Assembly (NCBI GenBank): GCA_030847615.1
Contig: JAUMIR010000005.1
Coordinates: 166,684,596 to 166,748,595 of the forward strand
DNA length: 64,000 nucleotides
Reading direction: 5' to 3'
Origin: Gambelia wislizenii
Taxonomy: Eukaryota; Chordata; Lepidosauria; Squamata; Crotaphytidae
Shown here: positions 54,240-63,173 of the stretch, piece after piece
How the letters are laid out: each line of letters opens with the position of its first letter
Position numbering within the stretch: the first letter of the stretch is position 1
Notes under the pieces: generated by a model
The model's input: the letters and a program-made list of their open reading frames with translations, nothing else
Told to the model about the DNA's origin: nothing
Databases searched by the model: none
Made by a program: the position numbers and the translations under genes

Positions 54240-55172
54240 CCCAGCTGGATTATGTGCTTGTGTTGTTTTTTTAACCTTCCTTAGGCACTGACTGCCAATG
54301 TGCGGCCCAAACCCTGTAAAAGAACAGAATGAGGGGAGGGGTGTCTCCCAACCCCCTCCTGTTGACCCAAGCCCCCCCCCCACTGCCCTAGCGCCCAAGA
54401 TGGGAATGAGGGGGAGTGGGAGCGAGAAATGTTACAGTGGCCCTTGTTGAGACCCCTTGGGGGAAAGGGGAGGGGTTGCCCACCAGCGATGGCCTTGATG
54501 TGGCTTGTTGCGGCTGCCCCCCTCGCACCGCTGAGACCTAAGAGCAGCTCCTGTGGCCTGCTGCTCCTGCCTGAGAGTCACCGCTGTGGCCTGCCCCACC
54601 CCCCACTGCAGTCCAGACTGCTGCTTCCAAGCAGGAGACCTAGCCCCCTTTTGAGGCCTGGCCCCAGTGGCTCCTCCCATGGTCTGTGCACCCTGCCATG
54701 GCCAGCATCCCCCATGCCTCAGCCTACCTCATGATGCAGTGATGGCTGCTTTGTATTGTTGTCACTGCCGTGGGCTGCTGGTCGCCACCAAAGCCTAGAG
54801 CCACTCAGAAGTATGGTGCAGCAGTCTGGAAGCAGTACCCGCATGGCTGCTGCTGCTACCAACTGGGCCGATTCCCTTGTGGGGAGGCATTGCCCAGTTA
54901 CGTGAGGCTGTCCAGCCTCCCGGCGCTGGGAGAGGGACCTCCGAGGCATCATTCTGTCCCGGGTCTGCCACGCACCAGCCGCCACCTTGGCCTTGATGGG
55001 ACCATGTGCAGAGCCCCCGCCTTGGCCGTGCCTTCCAAAGGTGAGAGGGAGAAGCAGCCTCGATCTCCCAATTCCACAGCCTCTCACTCCCCTGGCCCAC
55101 CTCTTCGGTTTCACGAGCCCAACTGCGGGGAGGCCGTGACAGAGCCGCCTTATATCAGCTCCATTGCAGCCT
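54240..55172. other. GC-rich 5' region of the DIRS-like element
   Basis: C/G-rich, with small open frames on both strands but no recognisable protein. A TATAAG sequence on the minus strand (about 55149-55154) lies close to the CR1 junction and might belong to the DIRS promoter. Confidence 0.35.
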
Positions 55173-55205
55173 CATAGAATCATAGAATCATAGAATCATA
55201 GAATT
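55173..55205 (-). repeat. CR1 3'-terminal octamer repeats
   Basis: Tandem 'catagaat' units on the plus strand (ATTCTATG on the coding strand), the hallmark of CR1 3' ends. Confidence 0.9.
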
Positions 55206-55269
55206 GCAGAGTTGGAAGAGACCACGAGGGCCATCCAGTCCAACCCCCCTGCCATGCAGGAAATCACAA

Positions 55270-58182
55270 TCAAAGCATCCCCGACAGATGGCCATCCAGC
55301 CTCTGTTTAAAGACCTCCAAGGAAGGAGACCCCACCACGCTCCGAGGGAGTGCGTTCCACTGCCGAACAGCTCTTACTGTCAAAAAGTTCCTCCTAATGT
55401 TGAGGTGGAATCTCTGTTCCTGGAGCTTGCACCCATTGCTCCGTGTTCCAGTCTCTGGAGCAGCAGAAAACAAGCCTGCTCCATCCTCAGCGTGACATCC
55501 CTTCAAATACTTAAACAGGGCTATCATATCGCCTCTAAACCGTCTTTTTTCCAGGCTAAACATACCCAGCTCCCTAAGTCTCTCCTCATAAGGCATTGTT
55601 TCCAGACCTTTCATCATTTTAGTTGCCCTTCTCTGGACACGCTCCAATTTGTCAATATCCTTTCTGAATTGTGGTGCCCAGAACTGGACACAGTATTCTA
55701 AGTGAGGTCTGACCAAGGCAGAATAGAGTGGCACTATTACTTCCCTTGATCTAGACACTATACTTCTATTGATACAGCCCAAAATTGCATTGGCCTTTTT
55801 AGCTGCCGCATCACACTGTTGGCTCATGTTCAACTTGTGGTCTACTAGGACTCCTAGATCCCTTTCGCACGTAGTCTCATTCAGCCAGGTCTCTCCCATC
55901 CTATATTTATGCATTTCATTTTTCCGCCCTAAATGCAGTACTTTACATTTCTCCATATTGAATTTCATTTTGTTAGCTTTGGCCCAGCTCTCCAGTCTAT
56001 CCAGGTCATTCTGAATTTTGATCCTGTCCTCTAGGGTATTAGCTACTCCTCCCAATTTGGTGTCATCTGCAAATTTGATAAGTATGCCCCTAATTCCCTC
56101 ATCTAAGTCATTGATAAAGATGTTGAATAGCACTGGGCCCAGGACAGAACCCTGTGGCACCCCACTGGTCACATCTTTCCAAGACGAAGAGGAGCCACTG
56201 CTGAGCACCCTTTGGGTTCGGCCGGTCAACCAATTACAAATCCATTGAACAGTTAACTTGTCTAGCCCACATTCTACAAGCTTGTTTGCAAGAATGTCAT
56301 GGGGAACCTTGTCAAAGGCCTTACTGAAATCAAGGTATGCAATGTCCACAGCATTCCCTTCATCTACCAAGCTGGTAACTTTATCAAAAAAAGAGATCAG
56401 ATTAGTCTGGCATGACTTGTTTCTCTGAAACCCATGCTGACTTTTTGTGATTATGGCATTGCCTTCTAAATGTTCACAGACTCTCTGTTTAATGATCTGT
56501 TCTAGAATCTTCCCTGGTATTGATGTCAGACTAACTGGACGATAGTTGTTGGGATCCTCTTTTTCCCCCTTTTTGAAGATGGGAACAACGTTTGCCCTCC
56601 TCCAGTCTGCTGGGACTTCTCCTGTTCTCCAGGAGTTCTCAAATATTATTGCCAATGGCTCTGAGATTATATTTGCCAGCTCTTTTAATACTCTTGGATG
56701 TAGTTCATCTGGTCCTGGAGATTTAAATTCATTTAGATTAAGAAGGTATTCCTGTACTACCTCTTTACTTATTTTGAGCTGGATTTCCCCTATTGTGTCC
56801 TCTGTTCCATTCTCCTCAGGTTGGTCCTCCTTTTCCTTTTCTGAAAACACTGAGGCAAAGAAGGTGTTGAGTAATTCTGCCTTTTCTCTGTCCCCTGTTA
56901 GCATTTTGCCATCTTCTCCACGTAGCGGCCCTATCATTTCCTTCTTCCTCCTTTTGCTGCGGACATACCCAAAAAAACCCTTTTTATTGTTCTTAACCTC
57001 CCTAGCAAGCCTGAGCTCATTCTGCGCTTTAGCTTTTCTGACTTTACTCCTACACGTGTTCGCTATCTGTTTGAATTCTTCTTTGGTGATTTCCCCCCCT
57101 TTCCATTTCCTATACATGTTCCGTTTAAAACTTAGCTCCATTGAAAGTTCTTTAGTCATCCATCCTGGTTTCTTGAGACACCTCCCATTTTTCTTCCTCA
57201 ATGGTACTGTTTGAAATTGTGCCTTCAGTATCTCCCTTTTGAGAAAGTCCCATCCGTCTTGAGGTCCCTTCTCTTTTAGTATTCTTGACCATGGGATCAT
57301 CCCCAGTATTACCCTGAGTTTATTGAAATCAGCTCTCCTAAAGTCAAGAATGCGTGTCTGACTATGCCTGGCTTCTCCTTTCCATTGTATAACAAACTCC
57401 AGGAGAACATGATCACTCTCACCTAAGGATCCCACCACTTGCACCCCATTAACAAGGTCGTCTCTGTTGGTTAGGATCAGATCTAAAATAGCTGACCCCC
57501 TTGTTGCCTCTTCCACCTTTTGGACCATGAAATTGTCTTCCAGGCATGTAAGGAATTTGCTAGACCTTGTAGTTTTGGCTGAGTTAGATTGCCAGCAAAT
57601 ATCAGGATAGTTGAAGTCACCCATCACTACTACATCTCTCCTTTCTGCATGTATGTTCATCTGTTCTAGAAAGGCAACATCCAATTCCTCCGTCTGATTT
57701 GGGGGTCTGTAGTAGAGTCCCACAATAACATCCCTGTTGTTTCCCTCCCCTTTAATTTTTATCCAGATGCTCTCCACCTGGCTTCCAGTATTGATGTCAT
57801 GGATCACTTCACTGGTGTAAATATCCCTGACATATAATGCTATTCCTCCTCCTTTCCTGTTTGGCCTGTTTCTCCTATAAAGGTTATACCCCTCTATTCC
57901 TACATTCCAATCATGAGACTCGTCCCACCAGGTTTCAGTAACGCCTATTATATCATATTTGTTTTGTAGTGCAAGGAGTTCTAGTTCATCTTGCTTATTT
58001 CCCATGCTCTGTGCATTAGTGTAGAGACATCTGAGACCATGTGTTCCCTTTACTTGCTCCCTGTGCAAGTTTTTTTGCCTCCCACTGTTGGGTCCTTGCG
58101 CTGTTCGCCTTGTTCCCTCTATGACAGTTTGACTATTTTCTCCAGCCCTTTTGCCTTCCAGAATACTGTCTCCCTCCCCCAT
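55270..58182 (-). CDS. CR1 ORF2: endonuclease and reverse transcriptase, intact
   Basis: The frame is open from 58341 to 55270. I choose the ATG at 58182, which lies six bases after the ORF1 stop (58188-58190), giving 970 aa, a usual length for CR1 ORF2. The endonuclease has GLRCLYTNAQSMGNKQDE, VTETWWDESHD, VVVMGDFNYPDICW and LGESDHVLLEF. The RT has FKSPGPDELHPRVLKEL, NNYRPVSLTSIPGK, HGFQRNKSCQTNL, YLDFSKAFDKVPHD, GVPQGSVLGPVLFN and IKFADDTKLGG (F-A-D-D). The C-terminal RRATKMMKGL and RRNFLTVRAVRQWNALP segments are also present. All catalytic residues I can check are in place. The protein would nick target DNA and copy its own RNA. Its closeness to ORF1 suggests reinitiation. Confidence 0.95.
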   Translation of the reverse strand: MGEGDSILEGKRAGENSQTVIEGTRRTAQGPNSGRQKNLHREQVKGTHGLRCLYTNAQSMGNKQDELELLALQNKYDIIGVTETWWDESHDWNVGIEGYNLYRRNRPNRKGGGIALYVRDIYTSEVIHDINTGSQVESIWIKIKGEGNNRDVIVGLYYRPPNQTEELDVAFLEQMNIHAERRDVVVMGDFNYPDICWQSNSAKTTRSSKFLTCLEDNFMVQKVEEATRGSAILDLILTNRDDLVNGVQVVGSLGESDHVLLEFVIQWKGEARHSQTRILDFRRADFNKLRVILGMIPWSRILKEKGPQDGWDFLKREILKAQFQTVPLRKKNGRCLKKPGWMTKELSMELSFKRNMYRKWKGGEITKEEFKQIANTCRSKVRKAKAQNELRLAREVKNNKKGFFGYVRSKRRKKEMIGPLRGEDGKMLTGDREKAELLNTFFASVFSEKEKEDQPEENGTEDTIGEIQLKISKEVVQEYLLNLNEFKSPGPDELHPRVLKELANIISEPLAIIFENSWRTGEVPADWRRANVVPIFKKGEKEDPNNYRPVSLTSIPGKILEQIIKQRVCEHLEGNAIITKSQHGFQRNKSCQTNLISFFDKVTSLVDEGNAVDIAYLDFSKAFDKVPHDILANKLVECGLDKLTVQWICNWLTGRTQRVLSSGSSSSWKDVTSGVPQGSVLGPVLFNIFINDLDEGIRGILIKFADDTKLGGVANTLEDRIKIQNDLDRLESWAKANKMKFNMEKCKVLHLGRKNEMHKYRMGETWLNETTCERDLGVLVDHKLNMSQQCDAAAKKANAILGCINRSIVSRSREVIVPLYSALVRPHLEYCVQFWAPQFRKDIDKLERVQRRATKMMKGLETMPYEERLRELGMFSLEKRRFRGDMIALFKYLKGCHAEDGAGLFSAAPETGTRSNGCKLQEQRFHLNIRRNFLTVRAVRQWNALPRSVVGSPSLEVFKQRLDGHLSGML

Positions 58183-58187
58183 TTGAC

Positions 58188-59165
58188 TCAGTTTAAAGCC
58201 CTCCTGATCAAATTCTTGAGACTGTTGGCAAAAATGTTTCTTCCAACTGTTGTAAGATGCACCCCATCTCTTGCCAGAAGTCCCCCCGCATGGAAGCGCA
58301 GTCCATGATCCAAGAATCCAATTTGTTCCCGGCGACACCATCTACGGAGCCAGTTGTTTACGTCGGCTATTTTCCTCTCCCTTCTTGGACCATGCCCTTC
58401 AACTGGCAGAAGAGACGAGATGACCACCTGTGCGTTCATTTCTTTCAGCTTCCTCCCCAGGGCCTCATAATCTCTTCTGATCTTGGGAAAGCTTTGCCTT
58501 GCAGTATCATTGGTTCCCACATGGACCAAAAGGAAGGGGTAATGATCTGTAGGCTTGACGAGTCTTGTCAGCCTCTCGGTCACATCACAGATCTTTGCCC
58601 CAGGGAGACAACACACCTCCCGAGTCATCTTGTCAGGCCCACATACCACTGCTGCTGTACCCCTCAGCAAGGAGTCCCCCACCACCACCACACGCCTCCG
58701 CTGAGGCTTCGCAGCTGCTGTTCCTTGCGGTGGTCCTCTCAAGGTCCCCTGCTCTACCCCTGAAGTCTGTCCATGCTGTTCTTCCTCGTTGTCCTTGATA
58801 AGGGAAAGGGCTTCGAATCGATTCTGTAGCTGCAAGCTGCTGGAAGAATCCCTGGATTTTCTTGTTCTGTGTGTGACATTCCTCCAGCTGTCTACTTCCT
58901 GTGTCCGTGAAGTGACCCTCTCCTCCACAGCCACTTCCTCTGTGCGGTCCCCATCCAAGACTGTTCATTCTGTTCTGTCCAGGAAAGCCTCTTGCTCACG
59001 AATCTGTTGAAGTGTAGCTACCCGTGTCTCCAGCTGCTGTACTTTCTCCTCCAAGAGGGCTACCAGCTTGCATTTGGTGCATGTGAAGTTCTCCACGTCT
59101 GTAGACAAGAATACAAACATCGCACATGTGTTGCAAGTGACTGCTGCAGTCCCCTCAGTGTCCAT
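58188..59165 (-). pseudogene. CR1 ORF1 with finger, coiled coil and SGNH esterase domain; one in-frame TGA
   Basis: From ATG 59165 the frame encodes a Cys-rich finger (CNTCAMF...FTCTKC) and a leucine-rich helix (LVALLEEKVQQLETRVATLQ). It meets TGA at 58965-58967 and continues in the same frame to 58188. The second part is a GDSL/SGNH hydrolase-like domain as found in CR1 ORF1: VVVVGDSLLRG (Ser), LLVHVGTNDTA (Gly/Asn) and LLARDGVHLT (Asp-x-x-His). The whole frame is 326 codons. The only damage seen is the single stop between the N-terminal and esterase halves. Confidence 0.9.
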
Positions 59166-59509
59166 GATGAGAGCTTTTAGGTAATCTAAGAACTCTTAGT
59201 TAACGCTGAGAATGCTAAGCTGTACTTTTAGGTCTGCTGTATTTTTGTTTGGTTACTGAAATTCGCGCGCCGTTAGGCGCTTGCCTCTGGCTCTTGAGGG
59301 TAAAAGGGCAAGGTCAGAAGTTCAAGCCCCTCAGCAACAAGCAGCCTCTCCCAACAGTTTTTTTAAAAAATTCAATCTCCCCAGTCAGAATGGCTGTTCA
59401 GAAGTTGCTTCCTTCTTCTCCCTGGCAGGAAACTGGCAGGAAACTTGCTGTCCAGAAGCTGCTCTCCTTCTCTCTGGCAGGAAACTGGCCTGGAAAGTCT
59501 CTCCAAGGA

Positions 59510-59517
59510 CTTATATA
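59510..59517 (-). promoter_or_regulatory. TATA-like box in the CR1 5' UTR
   Basis: TATATAAG on the coding (minus) strand, about 345 bp upstream of the ORF1 ATG, between the two direct-repeat copies. Confidence 0.45.
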
Positions 59518-59552
59518 GAGCTAGGCTCCCAGCTCCACCCCCTAATGACTCA

Positions 59553-59582
59553 CAGGTGTGACTCACAGGTGTGACTCACAGG
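59553..59582. repeat. GTGACTCACAG tandem repeat
   Basis: Three tandem copies of an 11-bp unit (TGACTCACAGG/GTGTGACTCAC type). Confidence 0.8.
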
Positions 59583-59645
59583 AAGGCTCTTGAGGGTAAA
59601 AGGGGAAGGTCAGAAGTTCAAGCCCCTCAGCAACAAGCAGACTCT

Positions 59646-60680
59646 CCCAACTCTCCTTTGACATCATCCAGCTGTGCTGGAAGCGCAGCCGGATGTTCCT
59701 CCCCTTGGACAACAGGGGCCAGCCTGGCCCACCCTGATCGGCTGCCACTCTTCCTGCCTCTCTCGGCTGCGATGGATGCCAGGAGAGGGACAGGGAACAT
59801 GGCGGCCCCCATGGCAAAAGGGGGTGGTGGGGGATGTGAAGGGGGGCACTCCTAGGAGGGCTTTTGAGGGGGTGGCCGGCTGGACCACAAAATGGCCCAC
59901 CGGCGAGCAGTGAGCCCCCTTCTGTGCTCTATTTGGCTACATGGACTCTTATGTCCTGTATCTCAGCAACTAAAATGGCAATATCTACTGACACCGGGGT
60001 ACCTATGACCCTTCTTCTGTGTTAGGAACGAACTCACTGATTCTAGACAAGCAACCTCAAGCTGGTGATCATTCTTGGCTGAAAAATAAATCCTTGCTTC
60101 TTTATTTTCTATTGGGTCCCATTCCAAATTAGCTAATGATGAATTCCAGGCAACTAGTATGTTCCTTTCCCATATGAGAAATAAGTCTGCATTTGGAATT
60201 GGATTCCTATTCCCTTCTATTGCTATTCTTTCTGTTAGGTCACTTGCTTCTGGATGACTTTGTTCTGTCTTTTCTGGCCAGTGGAGTTGTGGTAAATATT
60301 GAAGTGCCAGAGTTTATCATGACAAACCCTATAACCCCTCTCCCTAGAAAAGAAGAGGAATGTACGCAGCTGTGTTGATCCATTCCATCAGACTAATTCT
60401 AGCAATTTTCATTTCCACCCATGAGTAGATGTCCTATAAAGCCAATGCATCCTGGTTATCCACTGCAGACCCAAGTGCCATAACTACTTTGTATTCAAAC
60501 CAGGTTAGGTCCCAAAATGATAACGATGTAGGGAAAATCCACTCCCCATGCCCCCTTGGTCAGGATTTTCATGAAGTTTAAAGGAAACATAGTTCAAAGG
60601 AGAGAAGATTGAGGGAGTTGTCAGATTATGCCATTGTCCCTATGAATCAATTTGTCCTAACATTTTAGCTCTGCATAGCT
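59646..60680. other. GC-rich then AT-rich unannotated stretch
   Basis: The part to about 59910 is GC-rich and may be further CR1 5' UTR. From there on no gene or repeat is recognised. Confidence 0.4.
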
Positions 60681-60692
60681 TTGCCTCAGTGG

Positions 60693-60912
60693 AAGCCCTC
60701 TTCTGGTCCCCAAGAAACATTGAGCCCCTTTGCTTTTTTGGGAGAGAACACAAGAACATCAAAAGCTGCCTTGCACTGAGTAAGACTATTGGTTCATCCA
60801 GCCCAGTATGGTCAATGCTGACTGGGGGCCATGTTTCAATCAGGATTCTTGTCTGCTTCTGGTCCCCAGGAAACACTGAGTTCCTTTGCTTTTCTGGGAG
60901 AGAACACAAGGC
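60693..60912. repeat. Local duplication with SINE body fragment
   Basis: A segment of about 55 bp (TCTGGTCCCCAAGAAACATT... to GGGAGAGAACACAAG, 60700-60755) recurs at about 60859-60911. Between the copies lies 'aagctgcc..actgagtaagactattggttcatc', which matches the body of the 5S-derived SINE at 61.56 kb. Confidence 0.65.
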
Positions 60913-60969
60913 CAATCTATACAGGGAATAAAATGTGGATTGGTGCACAGTAACACCAATGTGCAGCAA

Positions 60970-61545
60970 CTTTCATTTGTCTCCACAGTTTTTTGGAAAG
61001 ATCACTGGTATGTGAAGCTGTCCATGTTTGCTGTTCACACTGAGGCATGCCAGTGAATCAAGGTGGTGGCCATGAGTGAATTACTCATGGTTTTATTCTC
61101 TCCAACTTGCCCCTGCCAAACAGTACTTAAAAAAAAAAAAACTAAATCCAAGGTACAGAAGAGCACTCTTCTTCTTAAATAATAATAAAAAAGGCTGTTT
61201 CATTATCTCAGTGCACAATCATTACTGCAAAAATCCAACATAGCAGTTCCAGGTGCTGCCTTGTTGGCAAGCTCTTCCCCCTGTGCATGTCCAAGCAATC
61301 AGCCATCTGTTTCAGGAATGTGCTGGATGCAATTTGGTTGTCCTAATGAGTGGGGGTGTGCATTTCCCCCACAGCTTTTAAAAAACCATGGGAAAAGTCA
61401 TGAAAACAAACTTGGGGAAAAACATGCAGTTTTTCCTAATTTTGCTCTCCCTCCCTCTGAAAAGTATGGACCACTGAAGGATCCCATTTGGACGCATGGG
61501 TTTTCCCCCAAATTCTAAGAGGATTTATTTCACTCTCTGGACCAG
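60970..61545. other. Unannotated stretch
   Basis: An A-rich run at about 61130-61141. Nothing else is recognised. Confidence 0.4.
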
Positions 61546-61549
61546 CCCA

Positions 61550-61745
61550 CAGAAACATAAAAAGCTGCCTCATACTTCATGAGACTATTGGTCCATCATG
61601 ATCAGTATTATCAATGTTGACTGGCACTAGTAGCTATCCAGGATTTCAAGCAGGAGTCTTTCCTGGTTTCCATCCAAACACTAACTAGGCTAAACCCTGC
61701 TTAGTTTGTGAAATCAAATGAGTTTAGGTATGTTCTGGGGTGATT
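61550..61745 (-). mobile_element. 5S rRNA-derived SINE, antisense
   Basis: Segment 61670-61745 resembles antisense 5S rRNA: TCCATCCAAACACTAACTAG, then AACCCTGCTTAG, then a diverged 'aaatcaaatgagtttaggt' and GTTCTGGGGTG. This is the order of 5S rRNA read backwards and includes its internal promoter region. The body to the left has 'aaagctgcctcata..gagactattggtcc' and 'ttcaagcaggagtctttcc', a known reptile dispersed-repeat phrase. It is decayed. Confidence 0.65.
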
Positions 61746-63130
61746 TTCTGGGAATTAAAAGACTGCTTAGCTACTTTGGAAATAATGAGACCAGACCTAA
61801 GGCATGGGCTAAGTTGAACTAGGCCTAACTCAAACTTTTCTGAAATGATTTACAATTAGATCTGCAAGAGTAAGTTGCCACAGAGTAAGCACAGGCTGAG
61901 GCAAGGAGCCCATCCCAAATGTCTCCTCAGTCAGTCATGGAGAAGGCAAAGCAAACTCCACCACCATGCTGCAATGCCATAGTGCTACAGTACCTTGACA
62001 AAACCATATTCTGGACTTTTTACACCTTGGAACAAAGACAGCCCCTCCCCTAGTCCCTGTGTTAGTATTATGTGGATATTGGGGTGGGATGTTACCTGAA
62101 GAGATGGGGGTCTGTGGAAAGCCCACCCATAATGCCAAAATCTCAGTCATTAACTGGGGGAATTATTAGCTCAAACAGTAGCCTGTGAGAGGTCAGGTAA
62201 TTTTCAGGACCTTGTGCACCTGTGCTAAGTACTAGGTGCAGAGAACTCCAGGTTAAGTGAAATAAAATGTTTTTATTGGAAAATAAAACAGAAAGCATCC
62301 ACACACACACAACACATGCTCACAAGAACCACACAAGGCTAACAAAGAGTTTACGACAGAAAGGTTGGATAGAGGAATAGCTTTGGGAGATAGGACAATA
62401 ATTGCCAGGCCAAAGAGAAACAAAGAACTCAGATGGAAGACTGAGGATGGTACTGAAGTCCGATCTGCAGGGATGCTGACAGAGAGAGTGGGCAGGTGTT
62501 GTCCATGGTGGCATACTCTGCTATTGTTTAAGGCTAATGTTTATACTATATTCTATGTCCTAAAGGGGTATTTGGGCTTAGAACAAAGGTTAGATGGGCT
62601 TCCCACCATTTAAACAAAGGAAACCAAAACTTGGCTTATTGCTGTTTATGGCTGGGAGACAGGAACTGATTGGTTTATGACAACTTTGCATTGCAGAATT
62701 GGCAGGGGTGATGAGGAATATTTCTTGGGGATAGGAGCTGTTTTAGTCACTTGTTTGTGATGTGTGGCTCATCACCAGGGGCTCAAGAGACGATTAGCAC
62801 ATACCTCCTAAATTGTGTTGTTTACTAGGGGCTCCACTTAATCCTGTTTTGGGTGTGTTTGCTTAGGATATTTTTCAACAAATTTTCCCACATCTTTATG
62901 ACCCCTGTTTGACCTCAGTTTGGCTCTCCCGTCTACTAGACCTCTTGGAGTGTCCACTATTTCCACATTATGAAATATTATAGGGATGGTTGTAAGGCAT
63001 GGTAACAGGGGGAGGAATTCCTGTCACCATATTATGTTCTCCCACCCACAATTAGTATCCTATTGCCTTGGAAATCATACCAAATTCTACACATATTCAC
63101 CTGAACATATTGTGTAAATAATTAAACAGT
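61746..63130. other. Unannotated stretch, LTR-like in parts
   Basis: Segment 62236-63060 has features an LTR might show (an 'aataaaatgtttttattgg' run, CA-rich patches), but I found no paired copy. No coding domain is recognised. Confidence 0.35.
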
Positions 63131-63173
63131 TCTTTCTCTCTCCCTCCCCTCCCCTCCCTCCTCTCTCTATATA
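63131..63173. repeat. CT-rich microsatellite
   Basis: TCTCTCCCTCCCCTCCCCTC-type run followed by TCTCTCTATATAT. Confidence 0.8.

Larger units (their letters stand above)
49600..55140 (-). mobile_element. DIRS/Ngaro-type tyrosine-recombinase retrotransposon
   Basis: The antisense order is gag (54239-52861), RT/RNase H (52829-51240) and tyrosine recombinase (50680-49740). This combination of RT and YR without a DDE integrase defines the DIRS/Ngaro order. No methyltransferase domain was seen. Many breaks fall in C/G homopolymers, and an unrelated segment of about 540 bp lies between RNase H and YR. The terminal repeats were not delimited. The CR1 at 55173 adjoins the 5' side. Confidence 0.82.
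55173..59645 (-). mobile_element. Nearly full-length CR1 LINE
   Basis: The antisense CR1 has its octamer-type 3' tail (ATTCTATG repeats, 55173-55205), an intact ORF2, an ORF1 with one stop, and a GC-rich 5' UTR with a TATA-like box and an internal direct repeat. The 5' end is not exact: GC-rich sequence continues to about 59910. No target duplication was assigned, as is usual for CR1. Confidence 0.9.
59289..59645 (-). repeat. Direct repeat in the CR1 5' UTR
   Basis: GGCTCTTGAGGGTAAAAGGG and the following 45 or so bases at 59289-59351 recur at 59585-59645 with few differences, a 296-bp spacing. The arrangement looks like two 5' UTR monomers. Confidence 0.8.

Noticed and set aside
54429..55177. 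Long open frames in the GC-rich region upstream of the DIRS-like gag
   Set aside because: High GC reduces stops on all frames and no protein family is recognisable.
61740..61745. A functional 5S rRNA gene
   Set aside because: The match is antisense, diverged and attached to a SINE body, so it is not a functional 5S gene.
62236..63060. Possible solo LTR
   Set aside because: No TG...CA-bounded unit with flanking duplication could be established, and no second copy lies in the window.
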